From the NCBI GenBank assembly GCA_945952045.1, contig CAMFHE010000016.1, forward strand, positions 1 through 64,000: a DNA stretch of 64,000 bases, written 5' to 3'. The notes under the pieces were generated by a model that was not told where the DNA came from, did no database searches, and was given only the letters and a program-made list of their open reading frames with translations. A program made the position numbers and the translations under genes. Numbering within the stretch: the stretch's first letter is position 1; every line of letters starts with the position of its first letter. Positions 46,374 to 55,998 of this stretch are shown here, piece after piece. Source of the DNA: an uncultured Rhizobium sp. (GTDB lineage: Bacteria; Pseudomonadota; Alphaproteobacteria; Rhizobiales; Rhizobiaceae).

Positions 46374-48038
46374 ATGTCCGACCAGAACAAGCCGTTCATG
46401 AACACCACCCGCCGCCAGGCGCTCGGCCTGATGGCGCTCGGCGCTTCCGGCGTCGTATTTTCCGGCCTTCCGGGCTTTGCCAGCGCCATGGCCAAAGAAG
46501 CCAAGGCGCCCAAGGGCCAGCTGACCGTCGGCTTCTCGCAGGAGCCGACCGTCTTCAACCCGCATATGCCGCATATCGAAGTCGATGAAGGCATCCATTT
46601 CAGCATTTTCGACCCGCTTTTCTACGTCGATGAGAAAGGCGCCTTCGTCGCGGCGCTCGCCGCCGAAGTGCCGACCGTGGAAAACGGCGGTATTTCCGCC
46701 GATGGTCTTACCTGGAAGGTGAAGCTGCGCGACGACGTGAAGTGGCATGACGGCAAGCCGTTCACGGCTGAAGACGTCAAGTTCACCATCGAGCTGCTGG
46801 TCGATCCGAATTTCCGCTCGTGGCGTAAGACTGGCCATGAATTCGTGCGCGACCTGACGGTGGTGTCGCCGACCGAAATCACCTGGAAGATGGAAAAGGC
46901 GTTTGCGCCCTATCCGTCGATCCTCGCCTCGACCTTCATCACGCCGAAGCACCTTCTCGGCGCCGAAGCCGACCGCAATACGGCAGCCTACAACAATGCA
47001 CCGGTCGGCACCGGCGCCTTCAAGTGGAAGGAACGCGTTGCCGGCGACTATATCCTGCTCGAAGCCAATACCGACTATTTCGCCGATGGTCCGTATGTCG
47101 AGCGCCTGATCTACAAATACGTGCCGGACATGAACGTCATGTACACCCAGTTCAAGACGGGTGACATCGATGTTGTCGGCCTGCAGTGGATCACGCCTGA
47201 TCACTACGACGAGGCGAAGGGTCTTGAAGGCAAGGTGGTCAACGTCGTTCCGGGCTCGACGGTCGAGTCCTTCTCGTTCAACATGGAGCGGCCGCAGTTC
47301 AAGGACCCGGCCGTCCGTGAGGCGCTCTATCATGCCATCGACAAGCAATCGATCATCGACGCACTTTATTACGGCCTGCCGGCGCCGACCGAAAGCTATG
47401 TGCCGCAGCAGTCCTTCTACTACAATCCCGATCTTCCCAAGCATGAATACTCGATCGAAAAAGCAGCCAAGATGCTCGACGACGCCGGCTGGGTCGCCGG
47501 CAGCGACGGCATTCGCGCCAAGGACGGCGTAAAGCTCGCCTTCACCTGCTCGACGACCGCCGGCAACCATATCCGCGAGCAGGTCCAGCAATATATGCAG
47601 CAATCCTTCAAGGATATCGGCGTCGAGATGACCATCTCGAACCTTCCGCCGGCTGTGATGTGGGGCGACTACTGGATGCTGTCGCAATTCGACACCGTCA
47701 TCGTCGGCCTCGACTTCCTCACCGGTCCCGATCCCGATACGTCCGACTTCTTCCGTTCGACGTCCAGCCCGGCAAAGGGCGGCTCCGGCCAGAACACCTG
47801 GCAGTTCGCCAACAAGGATGTCGACGATCTCCTGGCGAAGGGCGGCAGCCTCTTCGTTCCGGACGAACGCAAGAAGGTCTACCTGCAGATCCAGGAAATC
47901 ATGCGCAAGGAACTGCCGCTTCTGCCGCTTTTCCAATACGCGACCGTGCGCGGCCACAAGCAGGGTATCGAAAACATCGAATACAACATCAACAACCGCA
48001 TCGACACCTGGAACGTTGCGACCTGGCGCCTGACCTAA
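46374..48038 (+). CDS. ABC importer binding protein (family 5) with Tat-type signal
   Basis: A 554-aa SBP_bac_5 protein. The N-terminus carries a twin-arginine motif (NTTRRQALGLMALGASGVVF), suggesting folded export through Tat. LTWKVKLRDDVKWHDGKPFTAEDVKF and FKDPAVREALYHAIDKQ are family hallmarks. An AAGGGGAA site precedes the ATG. It should bind the peptide- or amine-like substrate of the cluster. Confidence 0.93.
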   Translation: MSDQNKPFMNTTRRQALGLMALGASGVVFSGLPGFASAMAKEAKAPKGQLTVGFSQEPTVFNPHMPHIEVDEGIHFSIFDPLFYVDEKGAFVAALAAEVPTVENGGISADGLTWKVKLRDDVKWHDGKPFTAEDVKFTIELLVDPNFRSWRKTGHEFVRDLTVVSPTEITWKMEKAFAPYPSILASTFITPKHLLGAEADRNTAAYNNAPVGTGAFKWKERVAGDYILLEANTDYFADGPYVERLIYKYVPDMNVMYTQFKTGDIDVVGLQWITPDHYDEAKGLEGKVVNVVPGSTVESFSFNMERPQFKDPAVREALYHAIDKQSIIDALYYGLPAPTESYVPQQSFYYNPDLPKHEYSIEKAAKMLDDAGWVAGSDGIRAKDGVKLAFTCSTTAGNHIREQVQQYMQQSFKDIGVEMTISNLPPAVMWGDYWMLSQFDTVIVGLDFLTGPDPDTSDFFRSTSSPAKGGSGQNTWQFANKDVDDLLAKGGSLFVPDERKKVYLQIQEIMRKELPLLPLFQYATVRGHKQGIENIEYNINNRIDTWNVATWRLT

Positions 48039-48051
48039 CCGTCGGCGGAAG

Positions 48052-48104
48052 CCTTTCCGTCCGTCGATGACCGGCGGAAAGGTTTGGCGCGCGCGATTGC
48101 GCGC
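48052..48104 (+). other. Tandem hairpins after binding-protein gene
   Basis: CCTTTCCG (48052-48059) pairs with CGGAAAGG (48075-48082), followed by GCGCGC-GATT-GCGCGC (48089-48104). They sit in the 168-bp gap between binding-protein and permease genes and probably set their relative expression. Confidence 0.5.
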
Positions 48105-48206
48105 GTCCGGTTTCCGGCAGCGCCGGCCCTGAAGCGGCCGGCGCCGCAACGGCTTTTCGCTCACGCACGACAACACCGTGCGTTCGACGCGACCTGGAGT
48201 TTGACC

Positions 48207-49157
48207 ATGCTGCCCTATCTTCTCAATCGGATCTGGCAGAGCCTCGTGCTTCTGCTGCTTGTCTCGATCATCGGTTTTGCGATCCTCAATCTCGCGCCCG
48301 GCGGCCCCTTGTCGCAGTTTGCCCTGACGCCCGGCATGACGCGCGAGGCGCTGGACCGTATCGCCCATCAGATGGGCCTCGATCGTCCCCTGCCGATCCA
48401 GTATCTGGAATGGGCCTGGCGTCTGTTGCAGGGCGATTGGGGCAAGTCCTATCGCGACCAGCGGCCCGTGCTCGACATCATCTCCGGACACCTGTTCGCA
48501 ACGCTGTTGCTGATGGTCTCGTCGATGATCGTCTCGATCCTGATCGGCACCTGGATCGGCATCAAGGGCGCGACCAAGCGTTATACGCTCTTCGATTATA
48601 CCGCGACCGTGGGCGCCATGGTGGCGCTGTCCATCCCGACCTTCTGGTTCGGCCTCGTCGCCATCTATGTCTTCGCGCTCAAGCTCAAATGGCTGCCGGC
48701 CGGCAACATGTACACGATCGGCGACCAGTCGCTCTATGACTATGCGATCCACCTGATCATGCCGAGCCTCGTGCTCGCTCTCGTCAACATCGCCGTCTGG
48801 AGCCGCTACATGCGCACCGCGACGCTCGATGTCATCAACCAGGATTTCGTTCGCACCGCCCGCGCCAAGGGTCTGAGCCCACGCCGCGTGCTGATGAAAC
48901 ATGTCGTCGGCAATGCGCTGCTGCCGATGATCACCCTTGCCGGTCTGCAGTTGCCGACCATTCTCGGTGGCGCGCTGGTCACTGAAACCGTCTTCACCTG
49001 GCCGGGCATGGGGCGTCTCTTCCTGGATAGTCTCGGATATCACGACTATCCGGTCGTGATGGGCCTTCTGATGTTTTCCGCCATTCTCGTGCTGCTAGGC
49101 AGCTTGCTCGCTGACCTCCTGGTCGCGCTCGTCGATCCCCGTATCCGCCTCGGATAA
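48207..49157 (+). CDS. ABC importer permease (DppB type)
   Basis: A 316-aa permease opening MLPYLLNRIWQSLVLLLLVS, with the periplasmic loop GGPLSQFALTPGMTREALDR and the EAA loop DFVRTARAKGLSPRRVLMKHVVGNAL (about 212-237). TGGAG precedes the ATG at 48207; the upstream frame is hairpin DNA. It pairs with the next gene. Confidence 0.94.
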   Translation: MLPYLLNRIWQSLVLLLLVSIIGFAILNLAPGGPLSQFALTPGMTREALDRIAHQMGLDRPLPIQYLEWAWRLLQGDWGKSYRDQRPVLDIISGHLFATLLLMVSSMIVSILIGTWIGIKGATKRYTLFDYTATVGAMVALSIPTFWFGLVAIYVFALKLKWLPAGNMYTIGDQSLYDYAIHLIMPSLVLALVNIAVWSRYMRTATLDVINQDFVRTARAKGLSPRRVLMKHVVGNALLPMITLAGLQLPTILGGALVTETVFTWPGMGRLFLDSLGYHDYPVVMGLLMFSAILVLLGSLLADLLVALVDPRIRLG

Positions 49158-49201
49158 GGCCCGGTCGTCGCAACGCCGCCATCAATCGAAGGAGACAGAT
49201 C

Positions 49202-50092
49202 ATGTCCGCCGCAACACTTCATCCCTCAGCCATGGCGTCTCGCCCCCGCTGGTGGCAGAACCGGACGCTGCGCCGTTTCGCCCGCCACAAGCTGGCGGTG
49301 CTCGGCCTGATCATGATCAGCATCATGATTTTCGCCTGCGTCGCCGGGCCGCATCTGCTGCCCTATGACGAGCTTTATATCGACCTGCGGGCCCGTTTCG
49401 CGCCGCCACTGACCGGCTACCACATTTTCGGAACCGATCCGCTCGGCCGCGATATCGCCGCGCGCCTCTTCAATGCCGGCCGCATCTCGCTGCTGGTCGG
49501 GTTCTTCGCCATGGTCCTGTCGACGGTGATGGGCACGGTGATCGGTGTCGTCGCCGGCTATTATGGCGGTCGCATCGGGGCGGTGCTGATGCGTTTCGTC
49601 GACGCCTTCCTGTCCTTCCCGAGCATCTTCCTGTTGCTAGCGCTGGCTGCCTTCGTCAAGCCGAGCCCGTTCATGATCACGGTGATCATCGCGGTCACCA
49701 GCTGGATGGAGATCGCCCGTCTGGTCGAGGCGGAAGTCCGTTCCTTGCGCGAGCGGGACTTCGTGCTGGCCGCGCGCATGCTCGGCCTTCCCAATGCATG
49801 GATCATGTTCCGCGAGCTGCTGCCGAATGCCGTCGGCCCGATCATCGTGGCGGCAACCCTGACGGTGGCGCGCGCCATCCTGCTCGAAGCCTATATCAGC
49901 TTCCTCGGTTACGGCATCCAGCCGCCGCTGCCGAGCTGGGGCAATATGCTGAACGGCGCCCAGCAATATCTCGACAAGGCTCCCTGGCTTGCCATCGTAC
50001 CGGGCGTTGCCATCACGCTTGCGGTGACCAGCTTCAATTTCATCGGCGACGGGTTGCGCGATGCGCTCGATGCCCGCAGCGATCTGCACTGA
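49202..50092 (+). CDS. ABC importer permease (DppC type)
   Basis: A 296-aa permease with the N-terminal RRFARHKLAVLGLIMI, then HIFGTDPLGRDIAARLFNAG and the EAA loop DFVLAARMLGLPNAWIMFRELLPNAV (about 180-205). GAAGGAGA lies before the ATG. It completes the membrane part of the second importer. Confidence 0.94.
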   Translation: MSAATLHPSAMASRPRWWQNRTLRRFARHKLAVLGLIMISIMIFACVAGPHLLPYDELYIDLRARFAPPLTGYHIFGTDPLGRDIAARLFNAGRISLLVGFFAMVLSTVMGTVIGVVAGYYGGRIGAVLMRFVDAFLSFPSIFLLLALAAFVKPSPFMITVIIAVTSWMEIARLVEAEVRSLRERDFVLAARMLGLPNAWIMFRELLPNAVGPIIVAATLTVARAILLEAYISFLGYGIQPPLPSWGNMLNGAQQYLDKAPWLAIVPGVAITLAVTSFNFIGDGLRDALDARSDLH

Positions 50093-50104
50093 GGGCGCAG
50101 CGGC

Positions 50105-51430
50105 ATGGTTTCGTTCTCACCCTTCGATGTCACGCTGTGGCATGCCACCGCAACGGCTGCGCCGAACACCGAGACGCTGACGGATCGGGTCCAGGCAGAT
50201 GTCTGTATCGTCGGCGCCGGCTATGCCGGCCTGACGACGGCGCTCGAACTGGTCAAGGCCGGGGCAAAAGTGGTGCTGCTGGAACGCGAGGAAGCCGGCT
50301 TCGGCGGCTCGGGCCGCAATGCCGGCCATTGCACCCCGACATTTACCCATTACAGCCTGCCGGAACTGCGCGGCATGCTCGGCGAGCCCTGGGCCGAACG
50401 CCTGATCGAACGGCAGACCCGGGCCAATGACCGGGTTTCACGGATGATCCGCGATTACCAGATCGACTGCGAATGGGTGCAGAACGGCTATGTCATGGGC
50501 GCTCCGCACAAGGGCGTCATCGATCAGATCAAGCACAAGGTCGAGACCTATAATGCCGTTGGCGCGAAAACGCGGTTGCTCGACCGTGAGGAGGTCGCGG
50601 CTATCACCGGAAGCCAGAGGTTTCATGGCGGATGGTTGCATGAAGAGGCTGGCCACCTCAACCCGCTCGGTTATGCCCGCGGTCTCGCCCGCGCGGTAAT
50701 CCAGGAAGGCGGAGAGATCTATACCGGCTCTGCCGCGATCGCCTGCGACCGGGAAACGACCGGCGGATGGAAGGTCAAGACAGAGCGTGGCGAGGTCGTC
50801 GCGGACAAGGTCATCTTCACCACCGGGGCCTATACCGTCGGCGGCTGGCCGAAGCTCGACCAGACCTTCAAGATCCAGCGGGTGTTCGTCGCCGCCACGC
50901 AAGTGCTTTCCGAAGAGACGCGCCGGAGCGTGCTTCCCCGGAACACGACGATCCATGATGGCCGCGGCGACATCTATGTCTACAAATACAATGCCGAGGG
51001 CCGGATCGTCGCCTCGATGTTTCCCATGGGCCGGCGCGGCCGCGACATGGCCTATACCCGTCAGGTGATGAGCGAACGGCTGAAATGGCTGCATCCGCAG
51101 ATCCGCGAGGATATCCGCTGGGACTATTTCTGGTTCGGCGAACTCGACATGCAGTATCGCACCGTGCCGCGCTTCTATGACCTTGCGCCCGGCGTCGTCG
51201 CCTTGACCGGGCTTTCCGGTCGTGGCGTGCCGACCGGCTCGATGCTCGGTTCCATCCTGTCGGAATGGGCGCTCGGAAAGCCCGAAAACGAATTGGCGCT
51301 GAAGCTCGAACCGCTGAAGGCTGCGCCTTTCTACATGAGTTTCGGGCCGGCGCTGACGCTGCGCTACTACCGATTGCGCGACAATCTCGCAACCAGACTG
51401 GCTGGCGCGCCGCTGCCGCCCCACGCCTGA
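50105..51430 (+). CDS. FAD-dependent oxidoreductase (PuuB/OrdL-like DAO family)
   Basis: A 441-aa flavoprotein with GAGYAGLTTALELVKAG, LEREEAGFGGSGRNAGHCTPTF and the C-terminal GVVALTGLSGRGVPTGSMLG. It resembles gamma-glutamylputrescine and related amine oxidases. It starts 12 bases after the permease stop. With the other DAO enzyme and the SDR it suggests stepwise oxidation of an imported amine or N-substituted amino acid. Confidence 0.92.
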   Translation: MVSFSPFDVTLWHATATAAPNTETLTDRVQADVCIVGAGYAGLTTALELVKAGAKVVLLEREEAGFGGSGRNAGHCTPTFTHYSLPELRGMLGEPWAERLIERQTRANDRVSRMIRDYQIDCEWVQNGYVMGAPHKGVIDQIKHKVETYNAVGAKTRLLDREEVAAITGSQRFHGGWLHEEAGHLNPLGYARGLARAVIQEGGEIYTGSAAIACDRETTGGWKVKTERGEVVADKVIFTTGAYTVGGWPKLDQTFKIQRVFVAATQVLSEETRRSVLPRNTTIHDGRGDIYVYKYNAEGRIVASMFPMGRRGRDMAYTRQVMSERLKWLHPQIREDIRWDYFWFGELDMQYRTVPRFYDLAPGVVALTGLSGRGVPTGSMLGSILSEWALGKPENELALKLEPLKAAPFYMSFGPALTLRYYRLRDNLATRLAGAPLPPHA

Positions 51431-51496
51431 CCTCTTCCCTCAACCGGTCCTGCCGACAGATGCGGACGACCGATCCTGAAAACCAAGGAGACTGCC

Positions 51497-51844
51497 ATGA
51501 CCATGCCGATCTACAATATTTCCGACGATATCGACCTGACGCCCGCCATGCCGGCCCAGGGACGTGACAGCGGTTCCTATCGCCGCCAGATCTGGCAGGA
51601 TACGATCGAGAACGGCACCATCGTCGCCGTCTGGAAAGCCGAGCCCGGCATCTACAACTATCCGGGCCGCGATCTCGAAGAAACCTTCGTCGTCGTCGAA
51701 GGCGAGGCGATGTATTCGCAAGCCGATGCCGAGCCGGTCAAGATCGGCCCCGGCGCGATCATCAGCATCGCCAAGGGCGTCCCGAGCCGCCTGGAAATCC
51801 TCTCGCCCTTCCGCAAGCTCGCAACGGTCATCCCGAAGCCCTGA
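51497..51844 (+). CDS. Cupin-domain protein
   Basis: A 115-aa single-domain cupin of the (S)-ureidoglycine-like/DUF861 type: AVWKAEPGIYNYPGRDLEETFVVVEGEAMY (seen at 44-73), then IGPGAIISIAKGVPSRLEI. AAGGAG precedes the ATG. It is the last gene of the import/oxidation operon. Enzyme, isomerase or binding roles are all possible. Confidence 0.88.
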   Translation: MTMPIYNISDDIDLTPAMPAQGRDSGSYRRQIWQDTIENGTIVAVWKAEPGIYNYPGRDLEETFVVVEGEAMYSQADAEPVKIGPGAIISIAKGVPSRLEILSPFRKLATVIPKP

Positions 51845-51881
51845 TTTCGGCTCCGCGATCTCTCGCGGTCACGCACATCAC

Positions 51882-51913
51882 GCCGCGCAAAGCCGAACAC
51901 GGCTTTGCGCGGC
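51882..51913. terminator. Bidirectional hairpin between cupin and SulP genes
   Basis: GCCGCGCAAAGCCG and CGGCTTTGCGCGGC are perfect 14-bp arms around an AACA loop, followed by CTCTT on the plus strand. It sits between two convergent genes. Confidence 0.65.
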
Positions 51914-51938
51914 TCTTCGTCAGCCGGCCGCGTGATAT

Positions 51939-53396
51939 CTAGCGCGCAGGCGCGGGATTGACCCGGTCGATAAAGGATGAGCTTGCCTCGTTGAGGCCGA
52001 TGACATCGACGTTCGAACCGTGCATCCGGAACCGCTGAACCACCTTTTCGAGGGCGGCGACGGCGGTAATGTCCCAGAAATGCGCTTGCGAGACATCGAT
52101 TGTGACAGACTTGTCTTCGGCTTCGAGCATATCGAACTTGTCGACGAACATATCCGCCGAGGCGAAGAAGATCTGACCGGAGACGGTGTAGATCACATGC
52201 TGTTTCACCTCGTCGATCCTGTGCTCGATGGTGAGCAGGCGCGCGACCTTGGCAGCGAAGAACACGCCGCTGAGCAACACGCCGACGGCGACGCCAAGTG
52301 CGAGGTTAGAGGTCGATACCGTTACCAGAACGGTGATCAGCATGACGATGCTCGACATACGCGGGTGGACGCTCAGCGCGCGCACCGACGACCAGTCGAA
52401 CGTATCGATCGACACCATGACCATGATCGCAACCAGGGCGGCGACCGGCACCTGCGACACCCAGGGCTTGAGCACGACCATCAGGATCAGCAACAACAAG
52501 CCGGCAAACAGCGTCGACAGGCGCCCGCGCCCGCCATATTTCACATTGCTCACCGTCTGGCCGATCATGCCGCAACCGGCAATCCCGCCAAAAAGGCTGG
52601 CCGCGACATTGGCGATGCCGAGACCGGCGCATTCGCGATCCTTCGAGCTTGGCGTTCCCGTCTGATCATCGACGACGCTTGCCGTCATCATCGATTCGAG
52701 CAGGCCGACCATGGCGAAAGCAAGCGCCGGACCGGCGATGATGCCGAGCGTTTCCAGGGCCAGCGGCACTTGCGGCCATGCAAAGGCGGGCAGGGAATCC
52801 GGTAGCTTGCCAAGATCGGCAACGGTCATGACCGGCAGATCGAGAGCGACGCAGGCGATCGTGAGCACGAGGATGCAGATCAGCGGCGAGGGGATCGCTG
52901 TCGTCAGCTTCGGCGCGAGATAGATGATCGCAAGACCGGCGGCGAGCACGGCATAGGAAGCCCAGTTTCCATGGATGACATGCGGCATCTGCGCGGCGAA
53001 GATCAGGATCGCCAGCGCATTGACGAAGCCGGTGCGCACGGACTTCGACACGAAACGCATGAGAACGCTGAGCCGCAAGACGCCGAAGACGATCTGGATA
53101 AGGCCGGAAAGGATGCCTGCGGCAAGAAGATAGGCAAGTCCATGGGAATGAACCAGCGGGGCGGCGACAAGCGCCACCGAACCGGCGGCGGCCGAAATCA
53201 TTGCCGGCCGGCCGCCGGTGAACGCAATGACGATGCCGATGACGAAGGAGGAATAAAGCCCGACCTGAGGATCGACCCCGGCCGCGAACGAAAACGCGAT
53301 GACCTCCGGAATGAGTGCGAAGGTCGCAACCGCACCGGCAAGCATTTCGCGCATGGGATTGGCACCCCAATCCCGACGAAAGGATGAAATCTGCAT
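51939..53396 (-). CDS. SulP-family anion transporter with STAS domain
   Basis: A 485-aa transporter. Hydrophobic helices span residues about 15-380, starting with EMLAGAVATFALIPEVIAFSFAAGVDPQVGLYSSF (seen at 18-52), the SulP signature. The C-terminal STAS domain (SVTIDVSQAHFWDITAVAALEKVV) is complete. The family moves sulfate, bicarbonate or dicarboxylates. It is monocistronic, sharing a terminator with the convergent cupin gene. Confidence 0.93.
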   Translation of the reverse strand: MQISSFRRDWGANPMREMLAGAVATFALIPEVIAFSFAAGVDPQVGLYSSFVIGIVIAFTGGRPAMISAAAGSVALVAAPLVHSHGLAYLLAAGILSGLIQIVFGVLRLSVLMRFVSKSVRTGFVNALAILIFAAQMPHVIHGNWASYAVLAAGLAIIYLAPKLTTAIPSPLICILVLTIACVALDLPVMTVADLGKLPDSLPAFAWPQVPLALETLGIIAGPALAFAMVGLLESMMTASVVDDQTGTPSSKDRECAGLGIANVAASLFGGIAGCGMIGQTVSNVKYGGRGRLSTLFAGLLLLILMVVLKPWVSQVPVAALVAIMVMVSIDTFDWSSVRALSVHPRMSSIVMLITVLVTVSTSNLALGVAVGVLLSGVFFAAKVARLLTIEHRIDEVKQHVIYTVSGQIFFASADMFVDKFDMLEAEDKSVTIDVSQAHFWDITAVAALEKVVQRFRMHGSNVDVIGLNEASSSFIDRVNPAPAR

Positions 53397-53859
53397 AGTG
53401 ATGAAAAATCTGACGAAGTGTAGCGAAGGCGCTTCTTTGGCCTTCCTACGCGTTGTCTGGCGGATCGGCGGCCAGAAGAGCCACCCGGAATTTCACCGGG
53501 TCCGTGGCGATTGCCCTATCTATAGATTGGTTTTTCTCACAGTATCAAGCCCCGCGCCACGCGCAAAACGCAGAAAACCCCGCCAGCGGCGGGGTTCATT
53601 CGCTGTCGTCTATCGTTTCGACAGTCTAATTCGTCCGGTTTTCAGGCTGAGATCGACCTTGAACCATTTTTCCGACAGCGCCGGGAGCCGACCGTCCGCA
53701 GCAACCGGAAAAGTGTTCGATCTGATGGCGGACAAAAGCCATTTATATCCTTGGCGCACATATTTTCCAAAATGTACCAGCACGCGTCATCGGGTCTGTT
53801 GGCAATGCCGGCTTGGCCCCTATGTTATGCCGGGCGTCTCGGTAAGGTCGAATATTGCT
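53397..53859. other. Intergenic region with possible small RNA
   Basis: A 463-bp gap upstream of the histidine kinase. It contains two hairpins: CTGTCG/CGACAG (53603-53624), and a strong terminator-like one at 53576-53596 oriented for the minus strand. No gene on the minus strand reads into it before 59040. The frame of the kinase is open through the region but lacks coding features. Confidence 0.4.
53574..53596 (-). terminator. Orphan terminator on minus strand
   Basis: AACCCCGCC (53576-53584) and GGCGGGGTT (53588-53596) form a perfect 9-bp stem with a 3-base loop. On the minus strand it ends in TTTT. No upstream minus-strand protein gene is present, so it may end a small RNA. Confidence 0.55.
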
Positions 53860-55998
53860 ATGGACATGAAATCCCTGTCTCGTGAACAGCTTGAAAAAGA
53901 ACTCACCCGCCTGCGTGCAATGATGCCCGAGGGAGAAGTTCAGTCCGGCGTTGATGCTTTGCGTCACGTCGAGGCGCGCCATCGCGCCCTGTTCGAAGCG
54001 ATAGACGACGGTTTCTGCATCATCACCTTCATCGACGGTCCGGAAGGGCCGCTCAGCGATTATGTCCATATCGAAGCCAATTCGGGATACGAACGCCACA
54101 CCGGTATTTCCGATATTGTCGGCAAGAGGTTGCGCGAAATCGAGCCGGTCAATGCCGATGTCTGGCTGGATATTTACGGCGGCGTGTTGCAAACCGGCGT
54201 GCCGGTGCGTTTCGAGCAGGAGTTCAAGGCGGTCGGGCGCATCATCGAAGTGTCGGCAACCCGCGTGATGCCGGCGGAATTGCACCAGGTCGCCGTTCTC
54301 TTCCGCGACGTCACGGCGCGCAAGAAGGCCGAAGCGGCGCTTCTCGAGAGCGAAGGCCGCGCGCGCGACAATGTCCAGCGTCTGCAGCTTGCCATGGCGG
54401 CCGGCGCCATCATCGGCACCTGGTTCTGGGATATTCTGAATGACCGCGTCTCGGTCGATGAAGGTTTTGTCGGTGCTTTCGGCCTCGATCCGGCAAAGGA
54501 ACGCTCTAACTTGAGCCTGTCCGACGTCGTCGAAACCGTCCACCCTGACGATAGAGAAAAGCTGACCGCAGCCATCAACGAAGCCTTGGTCAAGGGCGGT
54601 GCTTATGCCCACCAGTATCGGACGCGGCGGGCGGATGGGCAATATTACTGGCTGGAAGCAAATGGCCGCGTGGAAATGGGCAAGGATGGAACGCCGGTAA
54701 AATTTTCCGGCGTCCTCATGGATATCGAAGCGCGGCGCGCCGTAGAGGCCGAGCGCGACCGTGCTTTGGTTGCACTGCGTGCTCTCAACAACACGCTCGA
54801 ACAGCGTGTCGAAGAGCGCACGGCCGCGCTGATGCACACGGAGGCGGCGCTGCGTCAGGCGCAGAAAATGGAGGCCGTCGGCCAACTGACCGGCGGCCTT
54901 GCCCATGATTTCAACAATATCCTTGCCGGCATCGGCGGCAGTCTCGATCTGATGAGGACCCATCTTGCGCAAGGACGGATCGGTGACCTCGACCGCTATC
55001 TAAACGGCGCACAGGGCGCGGTGAAGCGCGCGGCAGCTTTAACGCAGCGGCTTCTGGCCTTTTCCCGCCGCCAGACGCTCGATCCGAAGCCGTCCAACAT
55101 CAATCGCATCGTTGCAGGCATGCAGGATCTGATCAGCCGCAGCGTCGGGCCGGGCGTGGCGGTGGAAACGGTGGCCGCGGGTGGGTTATGGACTGCCTTC
55201 GTCGATGTCGGGCAGCTCGAAAACGCGCTTCTCAATCTCTGCATCAACGCCCGGGACGCCATGCCGGATGGAGGTCAACTGACGATCGAGACGGGCAATC
55301 GCTGGCTAGACGAGCGTACGGCGGCGCAGCGCGGCGTATCGCCCGGCCAGTATGTTTCGCTTTGCGTCAGCGATACGGGCGCCGGCATGTCGCCAGATGT
55401 CATGGCGCGCGCATTCGATCCCTTCTTCACCACGAAGCCCATCGGCCAGGGCACCGGGCTTGGCCTTTCCATGGTCTATGGTTTTGCCGGGCAATCGGGC
55501 GGTGCGGTGCGCATCTATTCCGAAGTCGACAAGGGAACCATGGTCTGTATCTATTTGCCGCGTCATTCGGGGGATGAACATGTTGACAAGATGCCGAGCG
55601 ACGTCGAGTTGCCTCCTTCCGCGCAGTCCAACAACACCATTCTCGTCGTCGATGACGAACCGCTTGTCAGAATGGTCGCCGTGGAGATCCTCGAACAGTT
55701 CGGCTATGACGTCCTGGAAGCGCAAGATGGGCAATCCGCCCTGATCATGATTGCGGCGCGGCCGGATATCGATCTGCTCGTCACCGATGTGGGGTTGCCG
55801 AACGGCATGAACGGCCGCCAACTCGCCGACATGGTTCGACAACAGCGACCCGACCTCAACGTGCTCTTCGTCACAGGATATGCCGAGAACGCGGTGCTGA
55901 ACCACGGTCACCTCGAGCGCGGCATGCAGGTGGTGACCAAACCGTTCAGTGCGGAAATCCTCGGCCGGCGCGTCAAGGAGCTCATCGGCGGCGAATAG
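53860..55998 (+). CDS. PAS-containing hybrid sensor histidine kinase
   Basis: A 712-aa cytoplasmic two-component protein. Two PAS-like domains (about 30-150 and 165-290; the second with YWLEANGRVEMGKDGTPVKFSGVLMDI) lead into a coiled coil. HisKA carries H349 in GGLAHDFNN, and HATPase_c has LLNLCINARDAMPDGG and GTGLGLSMVYGF. A C-terminal receiver (ILVVDDEPLVRMVAVEIL) has D643 as phosphoacceptor. There are no transmembrane segments and no partner response regulator nearby. The start at 53860 is the first ATG before recognisable protein sequence; 53866 is possible. Confidence 0.9.
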   Translation: MDMKSLSREQLEKELTRLRAMMPEGEVQSGVDALRHVEARHRALFEAIDDGFCIITFIDGPEGPLSDYVHIEANSGYERHTGISDIVGKRLREIEPVNADVWLDIYGGVLQTGVPVRFEQEFKAVGRIIEVSATRVMPAELHQVAVLFRDVTARKKAEAALLESEGRARDNVQRLQLAMAAGAIIGTWFWDILNDRVSVDEGFVGAFGLDPAKERSNLSLSDVVETVHPDDREKLTAAINEALVKGGAYAHQYRTRRADGQYYWLEANGRVEMGKDGTPVKFSGVLMDIEARRAVEAERDRALVALRALNNTLEQRVEERTAALMHTEAALRQAQKMEAVGQLTGGLAHDFNNILAGIGGSLDLMRTHLAQGRIGDLDRYLNGAQGAVKRAAALTQRLLAFSRRQTLDPKPSNINRIVAGMQDLISRSVGPGVAVETVAAGGLWTAFVDVGQLENALLNLCINARDAMPDGGQLTIETGNRWLDERTAAQRGVSPGQYVSLCVSDTGAGMSPDVMARAFDPFFTTKPIGQGTGLGLSMVYGFAGQSGGAVRIYSEVDKGTMVCIYLPRHSGDEHVDKMPSDVELPPSAQSNNTILVVDDEPLVRMVAVEILEQFGYDVLEAQDGQSALIMIAARPDIDLLVTDVGLPNGMNGRQLADMVRQQRPDLNVLFVTGYAENAVLNHGHLERGMQVVTKPFSAEILGRRVKELIGGE

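Noticed and set aside
46368..49043. 891-codon open frame antisense to the binding-protein and permease genes
   Set aside because: Spans two real genes and their gap with biased, Arg/Asp/Gly-rich composition; typical of alphaproteobacterial antisense frames.
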